DNA of 52,214 nucleotides from JALOAT01 sp041677345 (GTDB lineage: Bacteria > Pseudomonadota > Gammaproteobacteria > Thiohalomonadales > Thiohalomonadaceae), in NCBI GenBank assembly GCA_041677345.1, contig JBAYQE010000010.1, positions 1 through 52,214 of the forward strand. The letters run 5' to 3'. Under the pieces are notes generated by a model. It ran no database searches, had not been told where the DNA came from, and saw only the letters and a list, made by a program, of their open reading frames with translations. Position numbers and translations under genes: made by a program. Positions 36,049-43,621 of the stretch are shown one piece after another (position 1 is the stretch's first letter; the number at the start of each line of letters is the position of its first letter).

Positions 36049-36599
36049 GCCTCGGTTACCTTCTTAGGCGTGACCTTAATGACGGGATAGGGCCACTTCC
36101 AGGTGCCGATGTCCTCACGTACCGGCTCCATGCGGATGCAGTCCACCGGGCAGGGTGCGACGCACAGCTCGCAGCCGGTGCATTCGCTGCTGATCACCGT
36201 ATGCATCTGCTTGGCCGCGCCCACGATGGCATCCACCGGGCAGGCCTGCAGGCACAGGGTGCAGCCGATGCAGGTATTCTCGTCGATGGCGGCCACCATC
36301 TTGGCCTTGGCCTCACCCTCCAGGGGTTGTGGATCGCGGCCGAGCAGGTCGGCGAGGGCCAGCGCGACCGCCTCGCCACCCGGCGGGCACTTGTTGATGT
36401 CCGCCTCGCCCGCGGCGATGGCCTCCGCATAGGGACGGCACCCCGGGAAGCCGCACTGACCGCATTGGGTCTGTGGCAGGATGGCGTCGATCTTCTCCAC
36501 GATGGGATCACTCTCCACGCGGAAGCGCACAGCCGCAAACCCGAGCAACAGCCCGAACGCGGCAGCCAGCAATGCGAAGACGACGATGGCGGTCAGCAT
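36045..36599 (-). CDS. rsxB: Electron transport complex subunit RsxB/RnfB
   Basis: A 184-residue ferredoxin-like subunit. One N-terminal membrane helix is followed by the Cys-rich CGQCGFPGCRPYAEAI and two bacterial-ferredoxin motifs, CIGCTLCLQACPVDAI and CTGCELCVAPCPVDCI. It receives electrons within the complex. It overlaps rsxC by 4 bases. The 115-base gap to rsxA holds an inverted repeat. Confidence 0.96.
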   Translation of the reverse strand: MLTAIVVFALLAAAFGLLLGFAAVRFRVESDPIVEKIDAILPQTQCGQCGFPGCRPYAEAIAAGEADINKCPPGGEAVALALADLLGRDPQPLEGEAKAKMVAAIDENTCIGCTLCLQACPVDAIVGAAKQMHTVISSECTGCELCVAPCPVDCIRMEPVREDIGTWKWPYPVIKVTPKKVTEA

Positions 36600-36612
36600 G
36601 GGATCACTTAAA

Positions 36613-36705
36613 GTCCGCGAATGGACGCAAATGAACGCAAATCCCCAAAGGGCTTGCTCTTCCTCTCTTTAAACCATTTGCGTCCATTTGCGTTCATTGG
36701 CGGAC
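36613..36705. repeat. 30-bp inverted repeat between rsxA and rsxB
   Basis: Arms 36613-36642 and 36676-36705 match as complements at 27 of 30 positions. They are composed of GGACGCAAATG-type units and bracket 33 bases. The element fills the rsxA-rsxB gap and would form a stable stem in the operon mRNA. Confidence 0.85.
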
Positions 36706-36714
36706 GTAGTTTCT

Positions 36715-37296
36715 TCATCCCTTCACCAAACCTGCAAAGCCCATGAAGGCCAGGGACATGAGACCGGCGGTGACGAGGGCGATGGAGGGGCCCTTGAAGG
36801 GTTGGGGCACGTCGGCCACGGCGATGCGCTCGCGCATGGCGGCGAACAGTACCAGCACCAGGGAGAAGCCGAGGGCGGCGCCGAAGCCGTACACGGCGGA
36901 CTGCAGGAAGCCGTGCTCGGTCTGGGTGTTGAGTAGCGCCACGCCGAGCACCGCGCAGTTGGTGGTGATGAGGGGCAGGAAGATGCCGAGCACCTGGTAG
37001 AGCACCGGCGAGGTCTTGTGCACCACCATCTCGGTGAACTGCACCACCACGGCGATGACCAGGATGAAGGCGATGGTGCGCAGGTATTCGAGCCCGAAGG
37101 GGGCCAGCAGGTATTCGTTGACCAGATAGCTGCTCACGGCCGACAGCGTGAGCACGAAAGTGGTCGCCAAACCCATGCCCGTGGCGGTTTCCACCTTTTT
37201 GGAAACGCCCATGAAAGGACACAGGCCCAGGAACTTCACCAGCACGAAGTTGTTGACCAGGATCGTGCTGACGAGGATGAGGGCGTATTCGGTCAT
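36715..37296 (-). CDS. rsxA: Electron transport complex subunit RsxA/RnfA
   Basis: A 193-residue integral membrane protein with six helices, first gene of the rsx operon. The N-terminus TEYALILVSTILVNNFVLVKFLGLCPFMGVS carries the Cys-containing re-entrant segment that binds iron in the RsxA/RsxE pair; TTNCAVLGVALLN is the second Cys region. ATG 37296 gives the exact family length; longer frames add non-conserved residues. Confidence 0.97.
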   Translation of the reverse strand: MTEYALILVSTILVNNFVLVKFLGLCPFMGVSKKVETATGMGLATTFVLTLSAVSSYLVNEYLLAPFGLEYLRTIAFILVIAVVVQFTEMVVHKTSPVLYQVLGIFLPLITTNCAVLGVALLNTQTEHGFLQSAVYGFGAALGFSLVLVLFAAMRERIAVADVPQPFKGPSIALVTAGLMSLAFMGFAGLVKG

Positions 37297-37307
37297 AATT
37301 CCCGAGC

Positions 37308-37337
37308 AATTTAGTCGGTTGCCAAGTATGGCGGCAA
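37308..37337 (-). promoter_or_regulatory. Putative sigma-70 promoter of the rsx operon
   Basis: On the minus strand TTGCCG (37332-37337), an 18-base spacer and TAAATT (37308-37313), ending 11 bases before ATG 37296. The short leader weakens the call. Confidence 0.35.
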
Positions 37338-37379
37338 ACGCCTCGTGCTGGCAAGCCGAGCCGTGAGGCAAACCGGGAT

Positions 37380-37408
37380 TTTACGGTAAAAAGAGGAGTT
37401 TACGGTAA
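37380..37408. promoter_or_regulatory. Tandem TTTACGGTAA sites upstream of rsxA
   Basis: The decamer occurs at 37380-37389 and 37399-37408, spaced 19 bases centre to centre (about two helix turns). Each contains the near-palindrome TTACGGTAA. This looks like a pair of operator sites about 90 bases upstream of rsxA; the regulator is unknown. Confidence 0.4.
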
Positions 37409-37504
37409 TGATCCCGGTCAAACCGATGAACAATATTAGCGGAATCTTAAATAGGATTTCTCCGCATTAGAACCTGCGTGCAATGTTCGGGTTCTTCAGA
37501 AGAG

Positions 37505-37684
37505 AAAACACGGGGGACACGGGGCGAAGGCAAAGATTGTTCGGGAGATGTTGTGGGAGCGAGCTTTTGCTCGCGATTCCCGGCCGGTGGGAACCACAGC
37601 ATGTCGCGAGCAGAAGCTCGCTCCCACAAAAGAGCCTTTCCGAGCAAGAGTTCTTCTTCCCCCGTGTTCGTGTCCCCCGTGGTT
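37505..37684. repeat. Nested repeat element: G-rich outer arms around a GTGGGAG-type REPIN
   Basis: Outer arms: 37505-37524 containing ACACGGGGGACACGGGG, and 37669-37684, the complement. Inside lies a REPIN with arms 37553-37576 and 37604-37627, complementary at 23 of 24 positions and beginning GTGGGAGCGAGC. The element fills the gap between the rsxA upstream region and the 3' end of metG. Confidence 0.85.
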
Positions 37685-37700
37685 GATGCTTTTCTCCCCG

Positions 37701-39767
37701 TCACTTCACCTTCATGCCAGGCTGCGCGCCGCTGTCGGGGTTGAGGATGAAGAGCTCCTTGCCGCCGGGGCCGGCCGCCAGGACCATGCCTTCGGAGACG
37801 CCGAACTTCATCTTGCGCGGGGCGAGGTTGGCGACCATGACGGTGAGGCGGCCTTCCAGTTGTTCCGGGCTGTAGGCGGACTTGATGCCGGCGAACACGT
37901 TGCGGGTCTCACCGCCCAGGTCGAGGATGAGGCGCAACAGCTTTTCCGCGCCTTCCACGTGCTCGGCCTTGGCGATGCGCGCCACGCGCAGGTCCACCTT
38001 GGCGAAGTCGTCGATACCGATGGTTGCGGCGATGGGTTCGATGATGGGTTTCGTTTCCCGTTGCTGCTGTTCCGGGTGGCGTACCCGCGACTGCGCCTCT
38101 TTGGTGGACGCCGTGTCCGGGGCGTTGTCGCTGAGCATGGCGTCCACCTGACGCTGATCCACGCGGGTCATCAGATGCTGGTACGCGTTGATGCGCCGGG
38201 GCAGTTCGGTGGCATCGCGCCACAGGAAATCACGGTCCAGCCCGAACAACTCGCGGGCCACGCGCCGGGACGTGGCGGGCAGCACCGGGGCGAGCAGCAC
38301 CGACAGCAGCTTGAAGCCGTACAGGGTGCGTGAGCAGATGTCCTGCAGCTCCGCGCGCCGGCCCTCGTCCTTGGCCAGCACCCAAGGCTGGGCACGGTCG
38401 AATTCCTCGTTGATGCGGTCGGCCACGGCCATGATGTGGCGCAGGGCCTGGCCGTATTCGCGGGCCTCGTAGGCCTCCTGCACCTGCGCCGCGGCAGCGC
38501 CGGCCTGGGCAGTGAGGGCCCAGGTGTCGCCCGTGTAGGTGAGCGCGCCGTCGAAGTGCTTGGTGATGAAACCGGCGGCGCGGCTGGCGATGTTCACGTA
38601 TTTGCCGACCAGGTCGGCATTGACCCGCGTCACGAAGTCTTCCAGGTTCAGGTCGATGTCGTCGATGCCGGCCCCCAGTTTGGCGGCGAAGTAGTAGCGC
38701 AGCCATTCGGGATTGAGGTTTTTCAGGTAACTCGATGCAGTGATGAAGGTGCCGCGCGACTTGGACATCTTGGTGCCGTTCACGGTGAGGAAGCCGTGGG
38801 CGAACACGGACGTGGGCGTGCGATAGCCGGCGCTTTCCAGTTCCGCGGGCCAGAACAGGGCGTGGAAATACAGGATGTCCTTGCCGATGAAGTGGTACAG
38901 CTCGGTCTTTTCGGCGGCGGATTTCTGCTGGTCCCAATAGGCATCGAAGTCGATACCGCGGGTGTCGCAAAGGTTGCGGAAGCTGCCCATGTAGCCGATG
39001 GGCGCATCCAGCCAGACGTAGTAGTACTTGCCGGGCGCGCCCGGGATCTCGAAGCCGAAATAGGGGGCGTCGCGGGAGATGTCCCAGTCCGAGAGGCCCG
39101 CGTCGAGCCACTCCGCCAGCTTGTTGGCGGCCTCGGGCTGCACCTGGGGCGGCTTGATCCAGCCGCGCAGGAAGTCGGCGCAGGCGCCCAGCTTGAAGAA
39201 GTGGTGATCGGACTGCTTGCGCACCGGCGTGGCGCCCGAGACGGCCGAATACGGGTTGATCAGGTCCGTGGGCTGATAGGTGGTGCCGCACACCTCACAG
39301 GAATCCCCGTACTGGTCCTTGGCGTGGCACTTGGGGCACTCGCCCTTGATGAAACGATCCGGCAGGAACATCTCCTTGACCGGGTCGTAGTACTGCTCGA
39401 TGGCGCGCACCTCGATGAGGCCGGCCGCCTTGAGCTTCAGGTAGATGTCGTCGGCGTAACGCCTGGTTTCGGGCGAATTGGTGGAGTAATAGTTGTCGAA
39501 GCCTACCAGGAAGCCGTCGAAATCGGCCTTGTGCTCTTTCCACACCCGGTCGATGAGCTGCTCGGGCGTGATGCCCTCCTTTTCGGCGCGCAGCATGATA
39601 GGCGTGCCGTGGGTGTCGTCGGCACACACATACCAGCACTCGTTGCCGCGCATCTTCTGGAAGCGCACCCAGATGTCGGTCTGGATGTACTCCACCAGAT
39701 GGCCCAGGTGAATCGGGCCGTTGGCATAGGGCAGGGCGCTGGTGACGAGAATGCGGCGTTTTGTCAT
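37701..39767 (-). CDS. metG: Methionyl-tRNA synthetase
   Basis: A 688-residue class I enzyme that charges methionine to tRNA. The HIGH-type motif is HLGH (20-23), KMSKS is at 333-337, and the zinc knuckle has Cys144, 147, 157 and 160 (CPKC, CEVC). The anticodon-binding helical domain is followed by a C-terminal EMAP-like tRNA-binding OB fold (DLRVARIAKAEHVEGAEKLL to the end), as in the long homodimeric form. It is divergent from mrp, the common gammaproteobacterial layout. Confidence 0.98.
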   Translation of the reverse strand: MTKRRILVTSALPYANGPIHLGHLVEYIQTDIWVRFQKMRGNECWYVCADDTHGTPIMLRAEKEGITPEQLIDRVWKEHKADFDGFLVGFDNYYSTNSPETRRYADDIYLKLKAAGLIEVRAIEQYYDPVKEMFLPDRFIKGECPKCHAKDQYGDSCEVCGTTYQPTDLINPYSAVSGATPVRKQSDHHFFKLGACADFLRGWIKPPQVQPEAANKLAEWLDAGLSDWDISRDAPYFGFEIPGAPGKYYYVWLDAPIGYMGSFRNLCDTRGIDFDAYWDQQKSAAEKTELYHFIGKDILYFHALFWPAELESAGYRTPTSVFAHGFLTVNGTKMSKSRGTFITASSYLKNLNPEWLRYYFAAKLGAGIDDIDLNLEDFVTRVNADLVGKYVNIASRAAGFITKHFDGALTYTGDTWALTAQAGAAAAQVQEAYEAREYGQALRHIMAVADRINEEFDRAQPWVLAKDEGRRAELQDICSRTLYGFKLLSVLLAPVLPATSRRVARELFGLDRDFLWRDATELPRRINAYQHLMTRVDQRQVDAMLSDNAPDTASTKEAQSRVRHPEQQQRETKPIIEPIAATIGIDDFAKVDLRVARIAKAEHVEGAEKLLRLILDLGGETRNVFAGIKSAYSPEQLEGRLTVMVANLAPRKMKFGVSEGMVLAAGPGGKELFILNPDSGAQPGMKVK

Positions 39768-39845
39768 GGTGCCTATCTACTTGGGGAGGGGTGCTTGAAC
39801 CAAGCGCGTTAAGTTACCACATAGGGTGGACTTGGAAGAAAAGCC

Positions 39846-39995
39846 AACCACGGGGGACATGGGGAACACGGGGGTTCAGGAGCCCGTAGGTCACGTTGCC
39901 GCGCAGCGGCTACGTGACACAACGCGGCCCGGGAATGTCACGTAGCTTCGCAACGTGACCTCCGCCCGATCCTTTTCCCCCATGTTCTCCGTGGT
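39846..39995. repeat. Nested repeat element A between metG and mrp
   Basis: Outer arms 39846-39874 (AACCACGGGGGACATGGGG at its start) and 39977-39995, complementary with two mismatches over the matched 18. Inside, 39886-39961 is a 76-bp REPIN-like core: two GTCACGT...ACGTGAC hairpins in opposite orientation around an 18-base spacer. The core is 75/76 identical to the one at 41264-41339. Confidence 0.9.
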
Positions 39996-40039
39996 CGATA
40001 CATTTTTCCATTAAGCTATGTGGCTTTTGCGGATTTGCA

Positions 40040-40067
40040 TTGTACGCGGCCGAGGCTTCTGTATAAT
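40040..40067 (+). promoter_or_regulatory. Promoter of mrp
   Basis: TTGTAC (40040-40045), a 16-base spacer and a perfect TATAAT (40062-40067), 55 bases before the mrp ATG. Lies just right of repeat element A. Confidence 0.55.
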
Positions 40068-40122
40068 TCCTGAACGTTTTTCTAGGGTATGGCGGCGCCA
40101 CCGGCGCCAAGAGGAGAAAACG

Positions 40123-41214
40123 ATGTCGAACCTGTCCCAGGCCGCCGTGGAGGCGGCCATCAAGACCTATACGGATCCCTATCTCGAGAAGGATCTGGTC
40201 TCCGCCGGTTGCGTCAAGAACATCCAGCTGGACGGCGCCAAGGTGACCATCGACCTGGTCATCGGTTTCCCCGTCAAGGGCTATGAGGCGGCGTTGAGTG
40301 CCGCTGTCGGCGAGAAGGTGATGGGTGCCGGTGCGGTGGAGGTCAAGGTCAATGTGGAGCAGCGCATCATCTCGCACGCGGCCCAGAAGGGTGTGCAGCA
40401 CATCAAGGGTGTGAAGAATATCATTGCCGTGGCCTCCGGCAAGGGTGGCGTGGGCAAATCCACCACCTCCGTGAACCTGGCCCTGGCGCTCGCCGCCGAG
40501 GGTGCCAATGTGGCCATCCTGGACGCCGACATCTATGGCCCCAGCCAGCCGCGCATGCTGGGCGTGGAAGACAAGAAACCCGATTCCGTGGACGGTCAGC
40601 ATATCGAGCCCATCATGAGCCACGGACTGCAGTCCATGTCCATCGGCTATCTGGTCGACCCCGAAACGCCGATGATCTGGCGCGGCCCCATGGTCACCCA
40701 GGCCTTGGAACAGCTGCTGAAGGAAACCAACTGGCGCGAAGTGGACTTCCTGGTCATCGACCTGCCGCCGGGCACCGGCGACACCCAGCTGACCCTGGCC
40801 CAGAAGGTGCCGGTCTCGGGTGCGGTCATTGTCACCACGCCCCAGGACATCGCCCTGCTCGACGCCCGCAAGGCCTACAAGATGTTCGAGAAGGTGGAAG
40901 TGCCGGTGCTCGGTGTAGTGGAGAACATGTCCATCCACATCTGCTCCAAGTGCGGCCACGCCGAGCATATCTTCGGCGAGGGCGGTGGTAAGGCCATGGC
41001 CGAGCAGTACAACATCCCCTTCCTTGGTGCCCTGCCGCTCGATATCCACATCCGCGAGCAGGCCGACAGCGGCAAGCCCACGGTCGTGGCCGACCCGGAT
41101 GGCAAGGTCGCGGAGATCTACAAGGACATCGCGCGCAAGGTCGCGGCCAAGCTCTCGCTCAAGGCCAAGGACTACAGCGCCAAGTTCCCCAAGATCGTCA
41201 TCCAGAACAGCTAA
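40123..41214 (+). CDS. mrp: Mrp/ApbC family iron-sulfur cluster carrier ATPase
   Basis: A 363-residue cytosolic protein that carries and transfers Fe-S clusters. An N-terminal MIP18/DUF59 domain (about 1-90) is followed by the deviant Walker A GKGGVGKSTTSV (from residue 106), the switch VIDLPPGTGDTQLT, and the cluster-binding CxxC (Cys274, Cys277 in ICSKCGHAEHIFGEGGG). AAGAGGAG lies 7 bases before the ATG. It stands between metG and dcd, as in many gammaproteobacteria, and is flanked on both sides by near-identical repeat cores. A maturation role for the nearby Rnf iron-sulfur subunits is plausible only. Confidence 0.96.
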   Translation: MSNLSQAAVEAAIKTYTDPYLEKDLVSAGCVKNIQLDGAKVTIDLVIGFPVKGYEAALSAAVGEKVMGAGAVEVKVNVEQRIISHAAQKGVQHIKGVKNIIAVASGKGGVGKSTTSVNLALALAAEGANVAILDADIYGPSQPRMLGVEDKKPDSVDGQHIEPIMSHGLQSMSIGYLVDPETPMIWRGPMVTQALEQLLKETNWREVDFLVIDLPPGTGDTQLTLAQKVPVSGAVIVTTPQDIALLDARKAYKMFEKVEVPVLGVVENMSIHICSKCGHAEHIFGEGGGKAMAEQYNIPFLGALPLDIHIREQADSGKPTVVADPDGKVAEIYKDIARKVAAKLSLKAKDYSAKFPKIVIQNS

Positions 41215-41227
41215 GAGAAAAGCCATT

Positions 41228-41431
41228 AACACGGGGAACACAGGGGAGAAACAGGATTGGGGCGTAGGTCACGTTGCCGCGTAGCGGCTACGTGACACAA
41301 CGCGGCCCGGGAATGTCACGTAGCTTCGCAACGTGACCTACGGGCCAGATAGCCAATCATGGCCTGAGGCCGCACCCACAGGCGGGGCTCCCACCTTATT
41401 TACATGGGCTTTTCCCCGTGTCCCCCGTGTT
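41228..41431. repeat. Nested repeat element B between mrp and dcd
   Basis: Outer arms 41228-41246 (AACACGGGGAACACAGGGG) and 41414-41431. Inside are the 76-bp REPIN core at 41264-41339, a near-identical twin of the one in element A, and then, on the minus strand, a GTGGGAGCCCCGCC REP-like stretch at 41374-41395. Two repeat families are thus packed in one bracket. Confidence 0.88.
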
Positions 41432-41453
41432 CAGGCTTTTTGCCTTTAGCCTT

Positions 41454-41481
41454 TTGCCTCCCAAGCCTTTCAGGCGATAAT
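41454..41481 (+). promoter_or_regulatory. Promoter of dcd
   Basis: TTGCCT (41454-41459), 16-base spacer, GATAAT (41476-41481), about 38 bases before the dcd ATG. Confidence 0.5.
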
Positions 41482-41518
41482 CCGCCGCTCTTTCAGAGCA
41501 GAACGCGGGCGCACGGCC

Positions 41519-42082
41519 ATGAGCATCAAATCGGACAAGTGGATCCGCCGCATGGCGGCGGAGGGCATGATCGAGCCGTTCGAGCCGGGGCAGGTGCGGC
41601 AGGTGAACGGTAGCCGCATCGTGTCCTACGGCACCTCCAGCTACGGCTACGACGTGCGCTGCGCCGATGAATTCAAGATCTTCACCAACATCAATTCGGC
41701 CATCGTGGACCCCAAGGCGTTCGACTCCTCCAGTTTCGTGGACGTGAAGTCGGACGTATGCATCATCCCGCCCAATTCCTTTGCGCTGGCCCGCACGGTG
41801 GAGTACTTCCGCATCCCGCGCAGCGTGCTCACCATCTGCCTGGGCAAGTCCACCTACGCCCGCTGCGGCATCATCGTGAACGTGACGCCGCTGGAGCCTG
41901 AGTGGCAGGGCCATGTGACCCTGGAGTTCTCCAATACCACACCGCTGCCGGCCAAGATCTACGCCAACGAGGGTGTGGCCCAGATGCTGTTCCTGGAGTC
42001 CGACGAGGAGTGTGAGACCTCCTATGCCGACCGCGGCGGCAAGTACCAGGGCCAGCGCGGCGTCACCCTGCCGAAGACCTGA
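41519..42082 (+). CDS. dcd: dCTP deaminase
   Basis: A 187-residue trimeric enzyme that makes dUTP from dCTP for thymidylate synthesis. Conserved stretches include SSYGYDVRCADEF, GKSTYARCGIIVNVTPLEPEWQGHVTLEFSNTTPLPAKI (holding the catalytic Ser/Arg and Glu), and the C-terminal YADRGGKYQGQRGV phosphate-binding segment. Length is typical. The ribosome-binding site is weak (GCGGGCGCACGGCC). A recognisable promoter sits between repeat element B and the gene. Confidence 0.97.
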   Translation: MSIKSDKWIRRMAAEGMIEPFEPGQVRQVNGSRIVSYGTSSYGYDVRCADEFKIFTNINSAIVDPKAFDSSSFVDVKSDVCIIPPNSFALARTVEYFRIPRSVLTICLGKSTYARCGIIVNVTPLEPEWQGHVTLEFSNTTPLPAKIYANEGVAQMLFLESDEECETSYADRGGKYQGQRGVTLPKT

Positions 42083-42123
42083 TGCCTTCGCTTGAGGGAG
42101 CGGGCCTGGTGGGTGCAGGCCTT

Positions 42124-42184
42124 GTGGGAGCGAACTTCCGCTCGCGACAGCTCCGGGCCATCGCGAGCAGAAGCTCGCTCCCAC
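42124..42184. repeat. GTGGGAG-type REPIN between dcd and the PHP gene
   Basis: Arms 42124-42147 (starting GTGGGAGCGAAC) and 42161-42184 are near-complementary around a 13-base loop. The right arm is identical to that of the REPIN at 37604-37627. No G-rich outer arms flank this copy. It ends 12 bases before the next gene. Confidence 0.88.
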
Positions 42185-42196
42185 AGGGGGTGCTCC

Positions 42197-43621
42197 ATGC
42201 TTAGCCGTCCCTGGCTGTATTTCCTCCTGGCGCTTACCGCCGTCGCGCTGCTCCCCTGGGATCCGCACGGGCCCTTCGATGCCCGCGACTGGTCACCGCT
42301 GGACGGCGTGCACCTGCACTACCCCTGGACCGGCGTACTGCTGGAGCCGCTGCTCGCAGCCGCCCATGCGCTCACCGGCGCCCCGGATTTCCGCATTGCC
42401 CTGGCCTCCACCGTGGTCTGGTTGCTGGGGCTGACCATGCTCGCGGGCGCGCTCACCACCCGCGGTCCCTGGCGACGCCTGGGGCGCAGCGCTGCGTTTG
42501 GTGCCTTGGCCCTGGGCTCGGCCGTGTTGTACGTGGTGTTCATGGCCTTGCTGCACCTGCCGGGCTGGCGGCTGGTGGTGGACGACCCGGACCTGTTGGT
42601 TGCCGATCTGCAGACCCACACCTTCGGCTCCCACGACGGCCTGGTCACGGCGGAAGAGAACCTGAGCTGGCACCGGGACCGTGGCTACGACCTCATCGGC
42701 ATCACGGAACACAACGATGCCCGTGGCAGCTTTGCCATGCAGGCGCTCGCCCACAGCGACCCCGTGCAACCGGCGGTGATCGCCGGCGTGGAGGTGAGCG
42801 CGGAGGAAGAGGAATACCTGCTGGGGCTCGGCATCGTCCCGGAACACGGGGTGTTGCCCTGGGGCGGCAACGAAGAGGAATTTGCGCGCAAGTTCATCGA
42901 CCACGTGCACGTCCAGGGCGGGGCGGTGGTGGCACTGGCCTGGAAGCTGGAGCCGCGTCATGTGCACAAGCTGGCGGCGTTGGGCCTGGATGGCATCGAA
43001 CTGGTCAATACCGGTCATCCGGACATCCCCGACCCGGTGCGCACGGCCATGCTCGAGGTGGCGGCAAGCCATGGCGTGGTGCTGGTGGCGTCCAGCGACT
43101 GGCACGGCTGGGGCGGATTCACGCGCACGTGGACCTTGATAGGCACCCCTGGGGCCAAGGCCCTGGATCAGGTGCAGCGGAGCGCTTGGGTCATCGAGCG
43201 GTTGCGAGCCCGCGACGCTGGTGCGTTCATTCCGGTGGTGGCCGGCTACATGGGCCCGCCCGGTCTGGTGCGCACGGTGTTCGCGCCCTGGGTCGAGGCG
43301 GTACGCTACGCCGCGGAATTGTCGCCGGCGCGGGTCCTGTCCTGGTGGGTTTGGGCCCTGGCCATGACGGCACTGGCACGTAGGCTCAGGGCATGGCGCT
43401 GGCGGGCCGTACCGCTGATCGGCACGGCTCTGGCCGCGGGCCTGGGGGTGGCGGTATTGGGACGCGCGCTCGAATTGCTAGGCCACTTCGAGGCCGATGC
43501 GCGACTGGAATACGCGGCGGAGATGGCTGAGCCGGCGCTGTGGATCGGCGGGCTCGCGGTCGCGGTGGCGTGCACCGCCATCTGGCGCCTCAGCGTGATC
43601 CGGCGTGCGCGGCGTGGTTGA
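42197..43621 (+). CDS. Membrane protein with a central PHP phosphoesterase domain
   Basis: A 474-residue protein. Three hydrophobic segments precede residue 121. A PHP metal-hydrolase domain (about 130-330) follows, with QTHTFGSHDG (His141, His146, Asp147), ITEHND (171-174), AGVEVSAEE, and SSDWHGWG near its end. About three further hydrophobic segments close the protein. The PHP metal ligands look complete. The substrate is unknown; PHP domains hydrolyse phosphoesters. AGGGGG before the ATG directly abuts the REPIN's right arm. The end overlaps the convergent DUF3108 gene by 32 bases. Confidence 0.85.
   Translation: MLSRPWLYFLLALTAVALLPWDPHGPFDARDWSPLDGVHLHYPWTGVLLEPLLAAAHALTGAPDFRIALASTVVWLLGLTMLAGALTTRGPWRRLGRSAAFGALALGSAVLYVVFMALLHLPGWRLVVDDPDLLVADLQTHTFGSHDGLVTAEENLSWHRDRGYDLIGITEHNDARGSFAMQALAHSDPVQPAVIAGVEVSAEEEEYLLGLGIVPEHGVLPWGGNEEEFARKFIDHVHVQGGAVVALAWKLEPRHVHKLAALGLDGIELVNTGHPDIPDPVRTAMLEVAASHGVVLVASSDWHGWGGFTRTWTLIGTPGAKALDQVQRSAWVIERLRARDAGAFIPVVAGYMGPPGLVRTVFAPWVEAVRYAAELSPARVLSWWVWALAMTALARRLRAWRWRAVPLIGTALAAGLGVAVLGRALELLGHFEADARLEYAAEMAEPALWIGGLAVAVACTAIWRLSVIRRARRG

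Noticed and set aside
36604..36714. Short periodic repeats that look like a CRISPR array
   Set aside because: The units face each other as two arms of one inverted repeat, with no constant repeat plus variable spacer, and no cas gene is near.
37408..37470. 20-codon plus-strand ORF as a gene
   Set aside because: It has AGAGGAG upstream but no likeness, no downstream gene on that strand, and overlaps putative operator sites; kept only as a finding.
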